Assembly (NCBI GenBank): GCA_021234535.1
Contig: CM037837.1
Location: forward strand, 7,972,218-8,036,217
DNA: 64,000 bases
Direction: 5' to 3'
Source of the DNA: Stichopus chloronotus
Lineage: Eukaryota; Echinodermata; Holothuroidea; Aspidochirotida; Stichopodidae
Both the position numbers and the translations under genes were made by a program. Of this stretch, positions 1 to 13,360 are shown one piece after another (the stretch's first letter is position 1; every line of letters starts with the position of its first letter). The notes below the pieces were generated by a model. That model made no database searches. It was not told where the DNA came from and was given only the letters and a program-made list of their open reading frames with translations.

Positions 1-2319
1 TTTTCAGCCTTTTATTATCGGTTTAGAGTGTAGCATCCCCCAGGTCCCATCTTGTCTGGTTCAATTTATTTTCTCATTTCTTCACACTGGCGCCTGTCAC
101 GATTCCGTTTAACCCATAGCCGTCCGGATAACCAGCCTGGCAGGTAGCCCGGTAAGCATGGGAAATGTTCACACCGTGTATATAGTTCGGGTATGCCCTG
201 GTCAGTAAACCTGCGTGATCCATGAAGGCTCAAGAAAAAAAAATGTATATAACCTACGTCATCTCCCTCCACCCCCACCCCCCTTCAGCATATTTTGCTA
301 TTATCATTTTAACAATACGATAATATCAAACAACCGTTACAGTGAATGGCTCTCATATACCACAGGCTCGTAAAGCGTTTGATCACCCGCGGTTTTAAAG
401 TATAGATGGGTCAAACCTGTCTCCCTGTTAATCGAGCTCTTTCACTTGGATTATCGTAATAACAGACCAAGTTTATTACAACTATAGTTGCTGGTTCTTT
501 GAATGTGGTCAACGGCAAGCTATCAGGGAAGTTGCTATATATTTGTCGATAGAAACATCCCTGTTGCAATCGACCTCAAGAGTCATACCGTGGTGATTCT
601 CTCAATGTGTTTCAATACCGTCTTAACTATATAACTATCAACTATCACACAATAAATAAAGAACAAAAAAAAATTCTAGGCCACTTTGCCAACCTATGAA
701 AGAACTTCACTTGAGGAACATTGCAGTGCATTCACAACAATAGAGACAACCACATTCCCACCATCGTTTTGCTTCAGATATAACAACATTCGGTTACATT
801 ACTGTGAACATTTCAATACAATAGGTAGAATAAAATGTAAACAATACAATGATGCAATGCAATGCAATGCAATACCTTGCAAGGTAATATAATACAATAT
901 AACATGACACCATTTCATGTTAGTTCTTTGCCAATTTCAACTTTCTTTATAAGAATTTTATGGCTATTTTTTTTTAGCTTTATAGAAATTGGTCTATTTA
1001 TTTTAAAGTCTACATGTATAGATTTTCTAGGAGCAACTTTCAAAACCTGCAACCGCCCACCCCCCTCGACCCAGCGTCAATCAAATCTATTTACTCGTAA
1101 ACGAGAACAGAGAAGACATGTAAACAAAATGGACAATGGATACAGGATATGTTCAAATGGCTCATACGTAGTGTCTCTATGATGAATTGCTTTCTTCATA
1201 TAGATCAAAACCTTTTCAGTAATGGTTTAACTGTTTAGCATCAGAAATTTTATTACTCTTTCATACGCTTCATTTTCATTAGCTGTCAAGGAAGGCTACT
1301 TTAAATCTAACTGATTTGATAAAGCCACTTGCTCATAGTTTAATTTTGTCGATACGATATGGGTTAATCATTGCTATTATTTGTATTGCTATATTGGTTT
1401 TACGTGTAACTCATGTATAAGTGTCATTCACAATTACACGCGTAATTTATTGATACCGGTAGCTGTTTGTACAGAACATTAGAATTGTATTTAATCAAAC
1501 AATATTCAATTTCCAATCTCGATGTATCTGCATAAAAGGAAAGATATTGAATATTCATATTTGTACTACACTTTATCCGATTTTGTTATTAATTTTGTTG
1601 AAACCGTTCTTTTCGTGACCGTAACTACCTCCTCCAGATTCAAAGTTGCAGACTATCTGTAATGACTGTTAATTGCAAGTAAGATTTGAGTGACCCAGAC
1701 ACCCATGCCGTAGCCAGTGTGGTAACTCCGGCGAGTCGAATTTTGTACAACAGTGGAATTGTAACGATGATGGTCTATCTGCCCCGGCCTACTCTCTCCC
1801 ACCTGACCCCACCCGACCCCACCCCACCCAAGACCATCAGGAAACAATTACAGTGAATATTTTGTTGACGATGGTGGAGGGAGCTCGGTGTCAAATAACA
1901 TGACTCACTATACAGACATAACAAAACTCTTGTTTTACATTTGGTGTATAATTCATTTTCTGATGCACTTCTATACAAAACATCATCACTACAAGCTGCA
2001 TACACTCAAATCATTAGAAAATAAGTACAGGTACTCAACAAACCAATTTGTATAATGAGAATAATAATGATAGGCTACATATCTGACGTGTTGTATACTT
2101 TGTGAGGACATAGCATAGCGAGCGACATCATTGGAAAGTTAACCAATTCTAAATGAGATCTTTTGTTTCTACGAATAAGCTTTAAAAGTTGAAATCATTG
2201 TATATATATATCTGTGACATGTTGAAAGATTCCATTCGGAGTGATTGTGATTCTGGTAAACATGTTGTCATGTCGTCCCTCAGGACAAGAAATCTAGGAC
2301 TTTCAAGTGTGCCTTCTAG
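1..2319. other. No gene seen
   Basis: Only short chance frames. Holds the TGCAA microsatellite and C-rich stretches near 1060 and 1800. No splice-bounded exon or RNA gene recognised. Confidence 0.5.
850..873 (+). repeat. (TGCAA)n pentanucleotide microsatellite
   Basis: Four to five consecutive TGCAA units. Confidence 0.85.
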
Positions 2320-2396
2320 ATCATGTTAAAGGGATCATGTTAAAGGGATCATGTTAAAGGGATCATGTTAAAGGGATCATGTTAAAGGGATCATGT
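2320..2396 (+). repeat. 14-bp minisatellite, five perfect copies
   Basis: Unit ATCATGTTAAAGGG repeated five times without mismatch from 2320 to 2389, then 7 nt of a sixth copy. The unit contains TTAAAGGG, the same octamer that forms the ends of several MITEs in this window. Confidence 0.95.
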
Positions 2397-2854
2397 ACCG
2401 TCCCCTGCAAATATAGTGTGCATAAATTTGATACAACATTTTTGAGCGTGCACGGGACAAAGTATCTGTGATGTACGCAAACGGGACGATAGTAAACAGT
2501 GGGGTCAAGTTTTTTAGTAATCACTGGTTTTTCTTTCACCTGTATCTTTAACCCTCAATTCAAAGCGGTAATCTGTCTTTTTCTAAGTTTTTTTTTGTCA
2601 TTTAAATGACGTCATCAACATATCAAACATGAAATGTTGAAAAACGTGACAGATTCACAATTTCTAATAAGAGGTACCTTTAATCTTCGAAATGATTCAA
2701 AAGTACAAAGTGAGAAACTGTCTGATTTTTTTTAGGTATAGATATAGATTACTTATAGGAACCAATACTGCGAAAGAAAAGTTCATTGACCATGGGCAAT
2801 ACTAGAATAGATATAATCCCACTTCTCCTCAAAGAGAACTTATAAATGCATTAA

Positions 2855-3030
2855 AAACGTATACCAACATAGTCCACAAAGAAAATAGCTTTCATCACTG
2901 CTAAACCATTCAGTTTCACATCAGCAATATAGTTTTGTCTCCTCAAAAAAAAAAAAAAATATGCATAAGATCATGAGGTACAGAAGATACATCATTTTAA
3001 TATTTGAAAGTAGTTTGGGTGCCAAAAACA
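2855..3030 (+). mobile_element. MITE family A, truncated copy
   Basis: Forward orientation. Shares AAAGAAAATAGCTTTCATC and the AGTTTGGGTG block with the 38313 copy. It stops at that block, where a fold-back element (3035-3197) follows, so it was probably truncated or interrupted there. Confidence 0.65.
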
Positions 3031-3034
3031 CTTA

Positions 3035-3197
3035 CACTCTAAATCCACTATGGTCAAAATTGACCATAGATTGGTCAACTATGCACCGCCCCAAAATATG
3101 GTCAACGTAAATTACGTGTATCAATTTGACTATATTTTGGGTCGGTGCATAGTTGACCAATCTATGGTCAATTTTGACCATCGTGGATTTAAAGTGT
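3035..3197. mobile_element. Fold-back hairpin element (about 70-bp arms)
   Basis: Arms 3035-3105 and 3125-3197 are near-perfect inverse complements (ACTATGGTCAAAATTGACCA ... TGGTCAATTTTGACCATCGT) around a spacer of about 20 nt. The whole unit could fold into one stem. No coding potential; consistent with a hairpin MITE. Confidence 0.85.
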
Positions 3198-3699
3198 ACC
3201 ATTTTCGTAAATGAAGGGTAATTTATATTCCCCCAAACTTTGATAGTCGAATGAAGTCAAAAACTTAATTCATTAAGGGATTTCAGTCTGGGTTTCATCC
3301 TTGTTGTTGCCCTCTTGTTGTTGTTGAAAGCTGTTTTGGGGGGGGGGGGGGCTGGGGGAGACACTAACATGTTTGCCCCCGACTTTTATTAACGTGAATA
3401 ATAAAAAAACTACATTGCTCTTTTCAAATTTCCTAACTTGGGTTCTGAAATATGAAGAAATATTAGCTGAAAGTAACAAGAAAGTGGGGAGTGCTATTTT
3501 CTGCAATCTGAGAGGTATTTTTATCGACACTTTTCCCCGTACGTTATGCGCCAACCTTTTGATGACGCTCTAATGTAGGGAAAACAGGCGATCTTGATGA
3601 AGGTATTACTACTTCCTCAATTGCAACCCTTCGTTCCAAGTCTGCTCAGATCAGTGGCAGCAGAACGAAGGTTATGGTAGGGATGGATTCGCTTTGTTA

Positions 3700-3915
3700 A
3701 GCCCCCCAATATTTGTCACTGAACTGCTTCAGAAATGAAAAGATTATGATTTTTGTATCATCTCAACTCATTTGATATGTATCACTATGTTTTATAGACT
3801 GATTTTTTTCTCTCTCTATTCATTATTGCGAAATTACAAACATGAGATCCGTTTTAAAGGCTGGGTACACAGGCACCTCGGAGTACCAAGAAAGTGCCGT
3901 TTCCTACTTTTTTTT
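3700..3915 (+). repeat. Dispersed repeat S, copy 1
   Basis: Shares ATTATGATTTTTGTATCATCTCA, a CATGAGAT...AGGCTGGGTACA block and AAGTGCCGTTT with 63780-63935, in the same order. Part of the first block also occurs at 24500-24580. Confidence 0.65.
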
Positions 3916-6900
3916 CTCTATTAATTTTATTATTGTGGGCTTTTCTCATTCTCTCTTCCTTTACTTTGTAACCTTACTCTTTTACTGCAGACGTGCAATT
4001 TCCTTTCAGGATGCAATTAAAATTTTCTTTACTTTTACCTTCCTATACTGAAGTGGAAATTACATGTAGAGCAAACTTTTATTTGGCACACTAACCATGG
4101 AGTCATATTCTTGTGTGAGACATGTGAATCCCGTCTAACGGTGCATCTGTTGCAGCGTTATATGGCACTGATTTGTGTGCATCACAGCGTTATGTTACTC
4201 TTGTGTCTGTTGCATAGCAGCAGCAGACACATGAAAATATTGAATCAATGTCTGTTCCTAAATGTGCTCTCAGAAGAACACAAAGGGACTTAGTTAATTC
4301 ACACAGATAACAATGAGCAGAATATCCTGCTTACAATGCAGTTTTCTTTGAATTTTGTGTATTGTGGAAGTAACGAATGAAACCGGATATACAGGGGCGG
4401 GGGGTGATAAGGTCGAGGAGGCACCGACAGTGCATTTTCTACATTAAAATGGCAATTTCCAAAACCCTCTTCCATGAAGAGGCCCAGAAGAACAGAAGAC
4501 GTGTCTCTTCCCCTCCCCCAAAAAGAAAGAATATTCCCCCCTCCCCTTCACTAGGATAGACAATGATCTCAGTCAAAGAAAATTGAAAGAAAGTTTTGTT
4601 GCACGGCACGGAATATGAAACCTCCAGAGTTGACAATTTATACATAATTTTGCGAAATCTACAAAACGTATAAATCTGAAGTAGCCAGTATCCTCAAAGG
4701 ATATTTTTCGTGACTGGACACGACAACATCCTTGAGCACTCTACTCATGGCTTTCACGGACAAGCAAATAGGTGACACCATCACTGACTTCGATTTTTAT
4801 CCCCCCCCGCCCCGCCCTCTTCCACTGAAGCAACCACCCCGACCCACACACCCCAACATACCGATATATCTCCTGTAATCTGTAATGAATCAAAATATTA
4901 TAGGCTATGACAAAAAGCAAATATGATCGGTGAAGATAATTATATGCAATGGCTTGTATGCATGTATCTGTCTATCTGTAAACAGTTACACACACCTTGC
5001 CAAATAAATGGGGCAAGGAACACTGAAATTAAAACCGTGCGTGCTTACGCGTAATTCCTACGAGATCGCACATTTCCTGCCTTTACCGTGCAGAACAGCA
5101 AATCGACGAGTTTTGTAACCTGAAAATAATTGGTTTTTGATGTCGGCCTACTTACCGTGGTTTTCTTCTTCGCGGTATTATTTCGGATATGTCACCACAG
5201 TGCATTGTACCCCCATTTGATTAGTATTCAATCCGAATCAGCCGTTATGTACGTCTTGCTATTGCCATCGATATTCACAGTTCATGTTTATAGCTTTTGT
5301 CATGTGTGGCCGGCCCTGTTATGATCTTTAGTAACTCATACGTCGTGCACAGTAAGCCGATAAACATTGTATGTGACAGCTTTGCCGGTGCAAGGATAAC
5401 CGGCCATGCGTAAATGTCAGATGGGACGTAACTTACACCTGGATATTGTAAATAAACGCAACCCGAACATGTTTCGGAGCTTAGATAGGCCTACAGGGCC
5501 GGCAAGTTTAAGTTAAAGTAATAAGATCTCCTAAGTTTACGGCGTTTCTTTCGAATATGATTTATAAATCTCTAAACAACTTCACATAACACCAAACGAC
5601 TGTGAGAATATCACCACTTACATCGAATCTTTCAACTTCTGCAAGTATATTCGTTAAAATATAAACAAGAAAATAAAACATAAACACGCACTTATGTGAT
5701 ATATGATGACAGGAAAACACCCCCCCCCCCCACACACACACAAAAAAAAGTCGGAGATGCATGTGGGTCCACAGCTGTAGAATTGTTGCTGTAACGGTTT
5801 GATCCCAGAGTAGTAACATCTAACCCGCATGGACCCCGTAGGACCCGTAGGAGTTTTATAGGAAGAGGAGGATTAGCACGATCGCAAACAATCACAAGGA
5901 ATACGTATGTTATAAGGAGACTGAAACTTTTGTTGTTATCGCAAGCTAATGGTGCACCTTTTTTTTTGGGGGGGGGGGGGCATGAGACAAGTTCATAGCA
6001 AACATGGACTAGACGGGATTCGTTGTCCAGTTTTGAGTGTTCAAGCTGCCTGCCTGCAGAATGGCAGGGCGGCATCCCTCTCCCTGAGTTCACTTAGTGC
6101 GATCGTCGAGAAGATGGTGGCTTCGCTAGATCACCGTCATTGGGTCTCTGCTGCCCTGTCCCTTTACAGAGTAATGTTTGCACCTTTATATGGCTGTTTT
6201 ATCAACGTAACGTTTAATTACTTAAAATCCCCCCCCCACCCAACCCCCCATCTCCCCTTGCATCCCCTCACCTGCAGTTTTGATGACAATCTACAGCGTG
6301 ACCTCTCGTCATCTTTTTGCACCTGCAGGTTTCAAAGTATGGTGAATATCAATGAGGCGTAAAGGAATATTTCCTGAAGCAAAGAATGTCCTGTGTCAGG
6401 TTTACATGTTCGATAACACGACAGCGGGTTTTCAAGGGGAAAAAAACGTGAACCTTCACCACAGTAAGGAAGTGATTCAAGGAGGAGAAGCACCAGTAAT
6501 ATTTCTTTTTTTTTATGTTGGCAATTGACAAATAGTGGGATCACAGTCTATATAATGTGTTATGTTGACTTCGTACGTGATGAGCACGATTGTGTCCAAA
6601 TTGTACATAAACCGTTAACACAAACTGAACATCCGTTAGAAGCGTCGGAATTGCAATGCACTGAACGTTTTTTCATATGTAATAAGTAATCGTAGCGACT
6701 TCTCTCTCGAACGAAATATTTGCGACCGTGTGTAGTGAAAATTAATTGTAATGAGCATGTGAAGAAAACACAACTGCAGAAACATTACTTCACAATAAAG
6801 CTACCAGTTTTTATATGTCATCGAAGTATGACACGCAATCGTATACTCATCCACGGTAGATAGCCAAAGTTGTGCTGTTAAAGTTTGACTGTTAAAACTG

Positions 6901-9408
6901 TTAAAGAATGTATGAAATCGGATTTTTACTTCATCGTGTGATTGGACTTAACATGAACAACGCACACACAAAGTACATTGCGATCTTTTATTGTGGGTGG
7001 GAATTTGCCACACATGTGCTACAGAGCTAGCCTGAGAAATTTGTTAAGAAAGCATCACACATTTTAAAGAATACATCTAAAAATGCTAAACAAAATTAAT
7101 AAAGAAAAAACAAATTGTTCCGAAAGGTACTGCTTTAATCGTCAGGTACAAAGTAAAATGGACTCTAATGCTGGCAATTGTGACGAATGAAAAGAAAAAA
7201 AAAACATGAAAAATGTAGACTAATGCAGCAAAGTGAACAATGGGCAATCTAGCTGTTTGTTAAGATAGGATTTCTCTAAGCTGATGTGTAGACCTTCCTT
7301 TATCCGAAGTTGGAGTTGTAGCGGAGAAACAGCGGTATTTTTTTATATCTATTTCCAAACATAAGGCATTCTGCAGTGGAATGATTAGACTTACGAGCCT
7401 TTAAGACTATGGGCATAATAAGGTATAAACAAAAACAAAAAGAGGTCAACTTGATGATCATTAATTATTCATGTCATGTCATATTCTTCAGACAACAAAA
7501 TAAATGAATTTTGATGAAAAGGTATCGTCTGCCAGGAACAAGGCAATAAACCGAAGTAGGAACTTACAGCAAGCAATCTAATATGCTTCGATTTACTTAC
7601 CTCCCTTCTCGCCGTCACTGGTAAACAGGCCGGGCAGTAATTGCTACGGCCCTTCTTTTTTTACTATACCCTACTAGTGTGCGATATTTTGCGCTAGCGT
7701 TAATTGGCCATATTAAGTTTTTTGTCGACTGAGGAACCTTATGATATAATGGATATCGTTGAAACACCAAGGTAATGTAGCAATGACTGCAGGAACAGCT
7801 GAAACAACATAAATGTATCCGTTACTGTCGCGGCGTTTGTCACGTATGAGAACGGTATACGTTCATATAAAAAAAAATGCAATATTAAAACGATGAAAAT
7901 TTAGACCAAAATTAGACTTTGAAAATGAGCGTTTTATAATGTATCAGTATTTCTGAGCGACACAGAGAAAAGTTTCATTGGTTTCCTATGTAAACTCGTT
8001 GAATCACACTCTTGTTGACAATGACCAGCAGGGCATGGGCACGTGACCATAATAAGCCTTGAAGGTTACCTAGTGATGACGTCATATCAAAGTCATAGCG
8101 AGCAGTCTCATGTAAACATTCCCATGAACTTTTTGACCGGCCCTGTTCTAGTGTAATTAGCCCAGCGTGATGCTCCCTCTATTTTTCACATTATGTAACG
8201 CCTATGTAATCTGATGCTGCTGTCCAGAAATGTCGATATACCAGAGAGGTAGACTGTATGGGTCAACCTGAGCTGTACGCTGAACGTGCAGACGTTAACA
8301 CCGCAGGTGTCCTCTTGATATATAGGACCTAATAGTGTTTGGTGAAATGAGTGAAATAACTACTGCACTCTCCTCTCTGTTTCAAATGAAACGTGAAAAA
8401 GAAAGAAGTACATGCATGGTATCTTTATATTTCCCCACATAAGCTCGCGAACGAAGGAAATTTGTGCCAATCGGGAAGCTCGGTTACAGAATGTAAATTA
8501 CCGATGTGAATATCAAAGGCTTAAAAACAAAAACAAACAAATAATAGTAATAAGCCTTAATCATGTCCACGAATGACACGATTACCACCGCTTGTTTGAT
8601 TCCTCAAATATCTGCGATGGTTCAGGGATAAGACCAGCTAGAATCCCACCCATCCTCCAGCTGAGTCGCATAGCGCCTTATATTTCAGCTTTATTGGCGT
8701 TTTGAGGATTTTAGGGGCAAAAGGTCCGCTGCGCACGCCTGATCGACCCGCAGCTGTGTGAGAGGAACTTCCGACAGATGCTCTCTATCGGACGATTCGT
8801 TATTAACAGGCGGGTGCAGGAAGGATGTATCTCTCGACCTTACCATCTAGCCTACAATCGAGTTCAACTGCAAGACTAACACCGTACTCATTGCAAGCGG
8901 AATACTGTAGACACTTGTCTTCTTTTGATTGTATTCTACATTACACCAACATCCTCTTATAACATGACACTTGCAGGTAATTAATTGTAGCGCCATCTCC
9001 TGCACCCTCACATTTTCTATATCATGGCGCTACGCGATTGAAGCACTTGTCCTCCTTTTTCTTTCTTTCTTTTTTGTTTGTTTTGTTTTATTGTTTTGTT
9101 TGTATAACATTTATTTCAGTCTCTTCGAAAACACTTACAAAATGATAATTGAAATGGAAAATATACACAGAATACGAAAGAGAAAAGAGACTGAGGAGTG
9201 TCTATAAAAAATCATGAGGATGCTTGTGGACACAGGCACTCCAGAAGAAAGACATAACACCAGCTACTATGAGTAAAAAAAAAACATTTAAATACGAAAG
9301 AAAGAATTGAAGACATTACACTAGACAAATCACAGGTAATTGGAAATAATACAACCTTTAAAGGCTTTCTTGAATGAATTGAATGAGCTTTGAAAACATT
9401 CCTCCCAC
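3916..9408. other. No gene seen
   Basis: AT-rich non-coding sequence with poly(C)/poly(G) runs near 4801, 5720 and 5968. The short frames overlapping these runs (e.g. 5692-6093 reverse, 5949-6362 forward) are polyglycine/polyproline artefacts. Two GGCCGGCCCTG-like words (5308, 8139) recur without further similarity that I can see. Confidence 0.5.
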
Positions 9409-9630
9409 ACTCACAAAAACGTAACGTAAAATAAGAACTCCATAACTTTTTGGTAAAATTTTACACACAGTTAATGTAGGCTAAGTCTTAAATTATGTTA
9501 TAACAATTTTACTTAAATGTAGTAAAATTTACCAAAATTATGTAGAATTTACATATACTGCTTTCATTAATTTTACATAAAATTTATGGAGTTCTTATTT
9601 TACGTAATTTAGGTAAATAATTCTGTGAGT
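9409..9630. mobile_element. Palindromic MITE family B, copy 1
   Basis: 222 bp starting ACTCACAAAAACGTAACG and ending with TGTGAGT; the long ends carrying AAGAACTCCATAA / TTATGGAGTTCTT are inverted. Further nested inverse segments (GGTAAAATTTTAC / GTAAAATTTACC) make nearly the whole element self-complementary. A second copy is at 60696. Confidence 0.9.
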
Positions 9631-10044
9631 ACATAAGGAAATTGTTGGTCCGAAAAAAAAAACATACAGAGAAAAAAAAAACGACCAGAAAAAAGGACGG
9701 AGTGATACTATGCTTGCAATTGCGAGACTCAGTTATACTAAACTAAGCATAATCATTGACCCGAATTCACGATAGAATACGTTAGGATAGGCCAAAAGTT
9801 TGTCTTGTTTTTTCCCCTTTCCGATGTAAAAATAAGGGAAAAAGTTCCAGTAGAGGACTGCCAATAGTTGAATTGCCCTTCAAAGAAATCTTTCATCAGA
9901 CTACTTGAATAGTCAAATTCAACATGAGTGGTATTCCGTAATAGCTCGATGGGCATACGAACTGAGAAGACACCGGGTGCAAATGACTGTACATGGAAGT
10001 AACTGATGCTATAAATCAATGTAACTCCGCACTGACCTGTTGTT

Positions 10045-10086
10045 AGTGTGCGTGTGCGTGTGCGTGTGTGCGTGTGTGTGTGTGTG
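10045..10086 (+). repeat. (GT)n microsatellite with GC interruptions
   Basis: GTGTGCGTGTGCGTGTG pattern running into an uninterrupted GT tract. Confidence 0.95.
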
Positions 10087-11650
10087 TATGACGGGCCATA
10101 CGTGTCATTTTGTGACTAAATATTTGAATGACTGGTTAAAACGAATCATTAAAACACTAACATAGTTTCCACTAACAAAAGCAGAATGCAAAGTAAAGCC
10201 GTTTATTGCACTGTTTCAGCTTGTCTCTGTTTAATTTAAGCACCAAGAGCGTTGTATATGCGTGAGATCTTCAAACGGTCTTTCTATGTAGCATAGTCTA
10301 TGGGTAGTATGACTAGGATATTTCCAGTCCGTGTAGAACCAGAGAGCCGTGAACAGCTCCCTGGTATAGCATAGTAGTTTTGATGGGGCCTACAGCACTA
10401 TAGCGGGTCCCGCACTTTTTGTCCCGCCCCCTGCACATTTAAATCAAATTTCTGTTTCTTATGACGTCTTTACTATCAGTTGTCGCTTTATGAGAGCAAA
10501 CCTGTTAAATATTCATTCCGAAAGGAATTTATTCAGTCACGTTGACATGTATAAAAAAGGGTTGATATAAAAAGAACTGACCATAGTTTTTTGGGAATAA
10601 TATATACCTTGGGTGTTCTGGTACTGTGTCAACTAACCCTACGCTATAGTTTATGGCTATCATACGATTGTGCCCCCCCCCCCTCCCCACATTCTTAGCT
10701 CGGCCCAGACTGGCCCACAATGCAACTTTATTTACAGTCAGAAGTAATAATCATTTGAAGGGCATTTGTTATGATGTCCTTTTGAAGATTTTCATTATCC
10801 TGGCCAAAAGTGTGATAATTCAGATTTTCCAAAAGCAGCTAATTCTTTGAATCATTTGTATTTCTCGTAATTCTTACAGTACAGAGTCCTATGGCAGTTC
10901 TAGCAAGGTAGTTCCCTGACTTGCCTATGATTAAACTAGCCAACTGTTAGCCCCGTTTAGTACAATATTTGTCGATTCTCAATACACTGGTATACTCAGT
11001 TTGTCTATATTTATCGAGTAAGCCTATACGGTAATACATGATTCCCGAGGTGTCCGAACTTAAAAAGGCTTTTCCCAAGTTATTTAAAAGGTGATAATTG
11101 TGCTTCATTATCAGTCAGTCATGATATAAAATTTGCATTATGCTGGATAAATTTCACGACATTCTGGATGAATAATGTAAGCACAGTAATTCTTTCAACA
11201 ATCGATTTTATTTCCAATCAAACTTTGCTTTGAGTATAATTTTATGTACAATTTGTGCAGTAATTAAGTTATGTTCCACACAGTGACACGACATGAAAGA
11301 TCTGGAGTGTAGGCTTCCAGCTACCCAGGATTGTGAAAATGCTCAGAGTGCCTTATTTTCAAAGAAAGGTGCCATAGGACGGAATCGTCTTGGGCACTAG
11401 AAACACGGATACAATCGGACCGGGGCTAGCTATAGATGAATCGACTCAGGAATACGGTCAGGGTTTACGCGCTAACATTGTCTGTAAACCAGGCCAATAA
11501 TTCAAGACAAATATAATTCCTATTTTATGAACATCGTCGAGTTGTATCTAAAAATCTGGAAATTGTGATACTTTTTGCCAAATGAGACAATGTTTTACTT
11601 CCACCTTACAAGTTCTACAGTGAACTCAGTGGACCTATAATTCTCGATGA

Positions 11651-11665
11651 CCCCCCCCCCCCCCC
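11651..11665 (+). repeat. Poly(C) tract, 15 nt
   Basis: One of about fifteen poly(C)/poly(G) runs of 10 or more in this window. Others: 3338-3351, 5720-5731, 5968-5980, 10673-10683, 17246-17258, 17569-17580, 20663-20672, 23582-23598, 23718-23729, 45527-45537, 58979-58990, 61979-61992, 63350-63360. Confidence 0.95.
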
Positions 11666-13342
11666 GCCTTCAGGCTCCTTTCCATGACAATTCTACTGTT
11701 TTAGAAACAAGCGGATCGTAGTCTATGGGAAAACATCCGGGAATCTAGATACGAATTGCAATAACAAATAACAATACTGAGAAGAGATCAAAGAATAGAT
11801 TGTAGACGAAAGAAAGACGAACTTTGTAATAAGGTCAACAGGTAACACGTTACAGTGGAATGTTTGAAGTTAACGATGGATTTACAAGAACTTATATACA
11901 AGTAAAAAAAAAGAAACACATAAGTTACATAGCCATGGAATGTGAGATTCATATCAAATACCTTTGCGGAGTCAGCGAAGAACATGATTGGTGAAAACAT
12001 ATATACGTAAGAATGAAAGATGTCAATACTTACTTACGATCTCCTAGTTTACATCGTTCTTGTCACGTCGAGTCCAGTAGAGTTCTCTAAATTCTGAAAA
12101 AAATTCGAGATATTTTTTGTTTTCTATTTTTACACTGGCCCCGGTTGCAATAAACAATTGTCCAAAGCGTTTTGTGCCCTCCCCAGCCAGGATATGCCTC
12201 TGAAGAATATTTTCTCGTCGATGAATTTAACAGCTGTTCTCCAAGCGCACCGGGGATTTAGGCTATTTTGTCGTCTTAACTACTTCATCACTACTACATC
12301 GAGAAAGGTTCAATCAATGTACGGATGCCTCAGATGTCCAGGCGAAATTGACAGAGGTGCAATTGGTTATATACGCACGGAGAAAAGGATATGTTACTTG
12401 TAAGCCCGTGAAACAGAAAGAGTCGATTACAAAAGTGAAAATGCGATACTTTAATGATGGTCTTTAAGCCGAGTTATCCGTTTGTATAACGCTTAAAATT
12501 GGAGGAGTAGCGACCTTTTTGGAGATCCGAGGCTTTCGTCCGCGAAGAGAATTCCTTTTATCGTTTTAACGAGAACCAGTGATACCGCAGAATAAACTTG
12601 TACGGAGGCCCATAAAAAGAATTTGTAAACAAAAGATCCTTGATATCTGAATCTACCACAGTGCAACAGCCGGCTCCTTGAGATTGTCTTGGTTTCTCGG
12701 TACAGTTTGACCAGTTTAAACAAAAGATAAGAACTTGGTGACCAGGCTAGTCAGTTGCCATTAAATCGTCTTTCGCTTTGCCCCGGGGCTGCTGCTGGGA
12801 ACACGTTAATGAAAAAATATGTAACCTTCGGATTAATCATGCCTGTGTCACCCTCGGATTGTTTACTAATGAGATTACTTAAGTCTTAGTAGTTTTCTCT
12901 GTAGTTGGGGCATGTGTTTACAATGGTAGAAGAGGGCCACACATTTTTTGATAAGAAGAAAAAGCACTATACATACACACATGCAGGACAGACGCGACCT
13001 TAAAGTCGTAACCGACAGCTGCGGTGTTTCATTTTTTGAGCAGTGGGGGGCCATCTAAATGATTTTGCAGCGCACGACTCGCTCGGCCTACAGTCATTAA
13101 CGGCATTTGATTTTAACATAGATCATGTTTGCTGTAGTACTCCTTAAATGTTGTAAGTGTTAAACTGGCCATTAGAGGGCATAGTTACATTGTCATTTTG
13201 CCACTTCTGAACAGTATGTGTGTATGTCACAAGCACTTGTTATGTTTTACCAGAACGTTGGTGTCGGCCTTCACTAAATCACACTCACAAAGACTGTCGG
13301 CGGTCCTCACATTGTTCGATTTCTACTTCTAGCCCCCCAGCA

Positions 13343-13360
13343 GTCTCTCTCTCTCTCTCT
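13343..13360 (+). repeat. (CT)n microsatellite
   Basis: Uninterrupted CT dinucleotide run, continuing as GTCTCT. Confidence 0.9.

Noticed and set aside
5692..6362. Overlapping forward and reverse frames of 133-137 codons
   Set aside because: They cross poly(C)/poly(G) runs and give polyglycine or polyproline without any domain.
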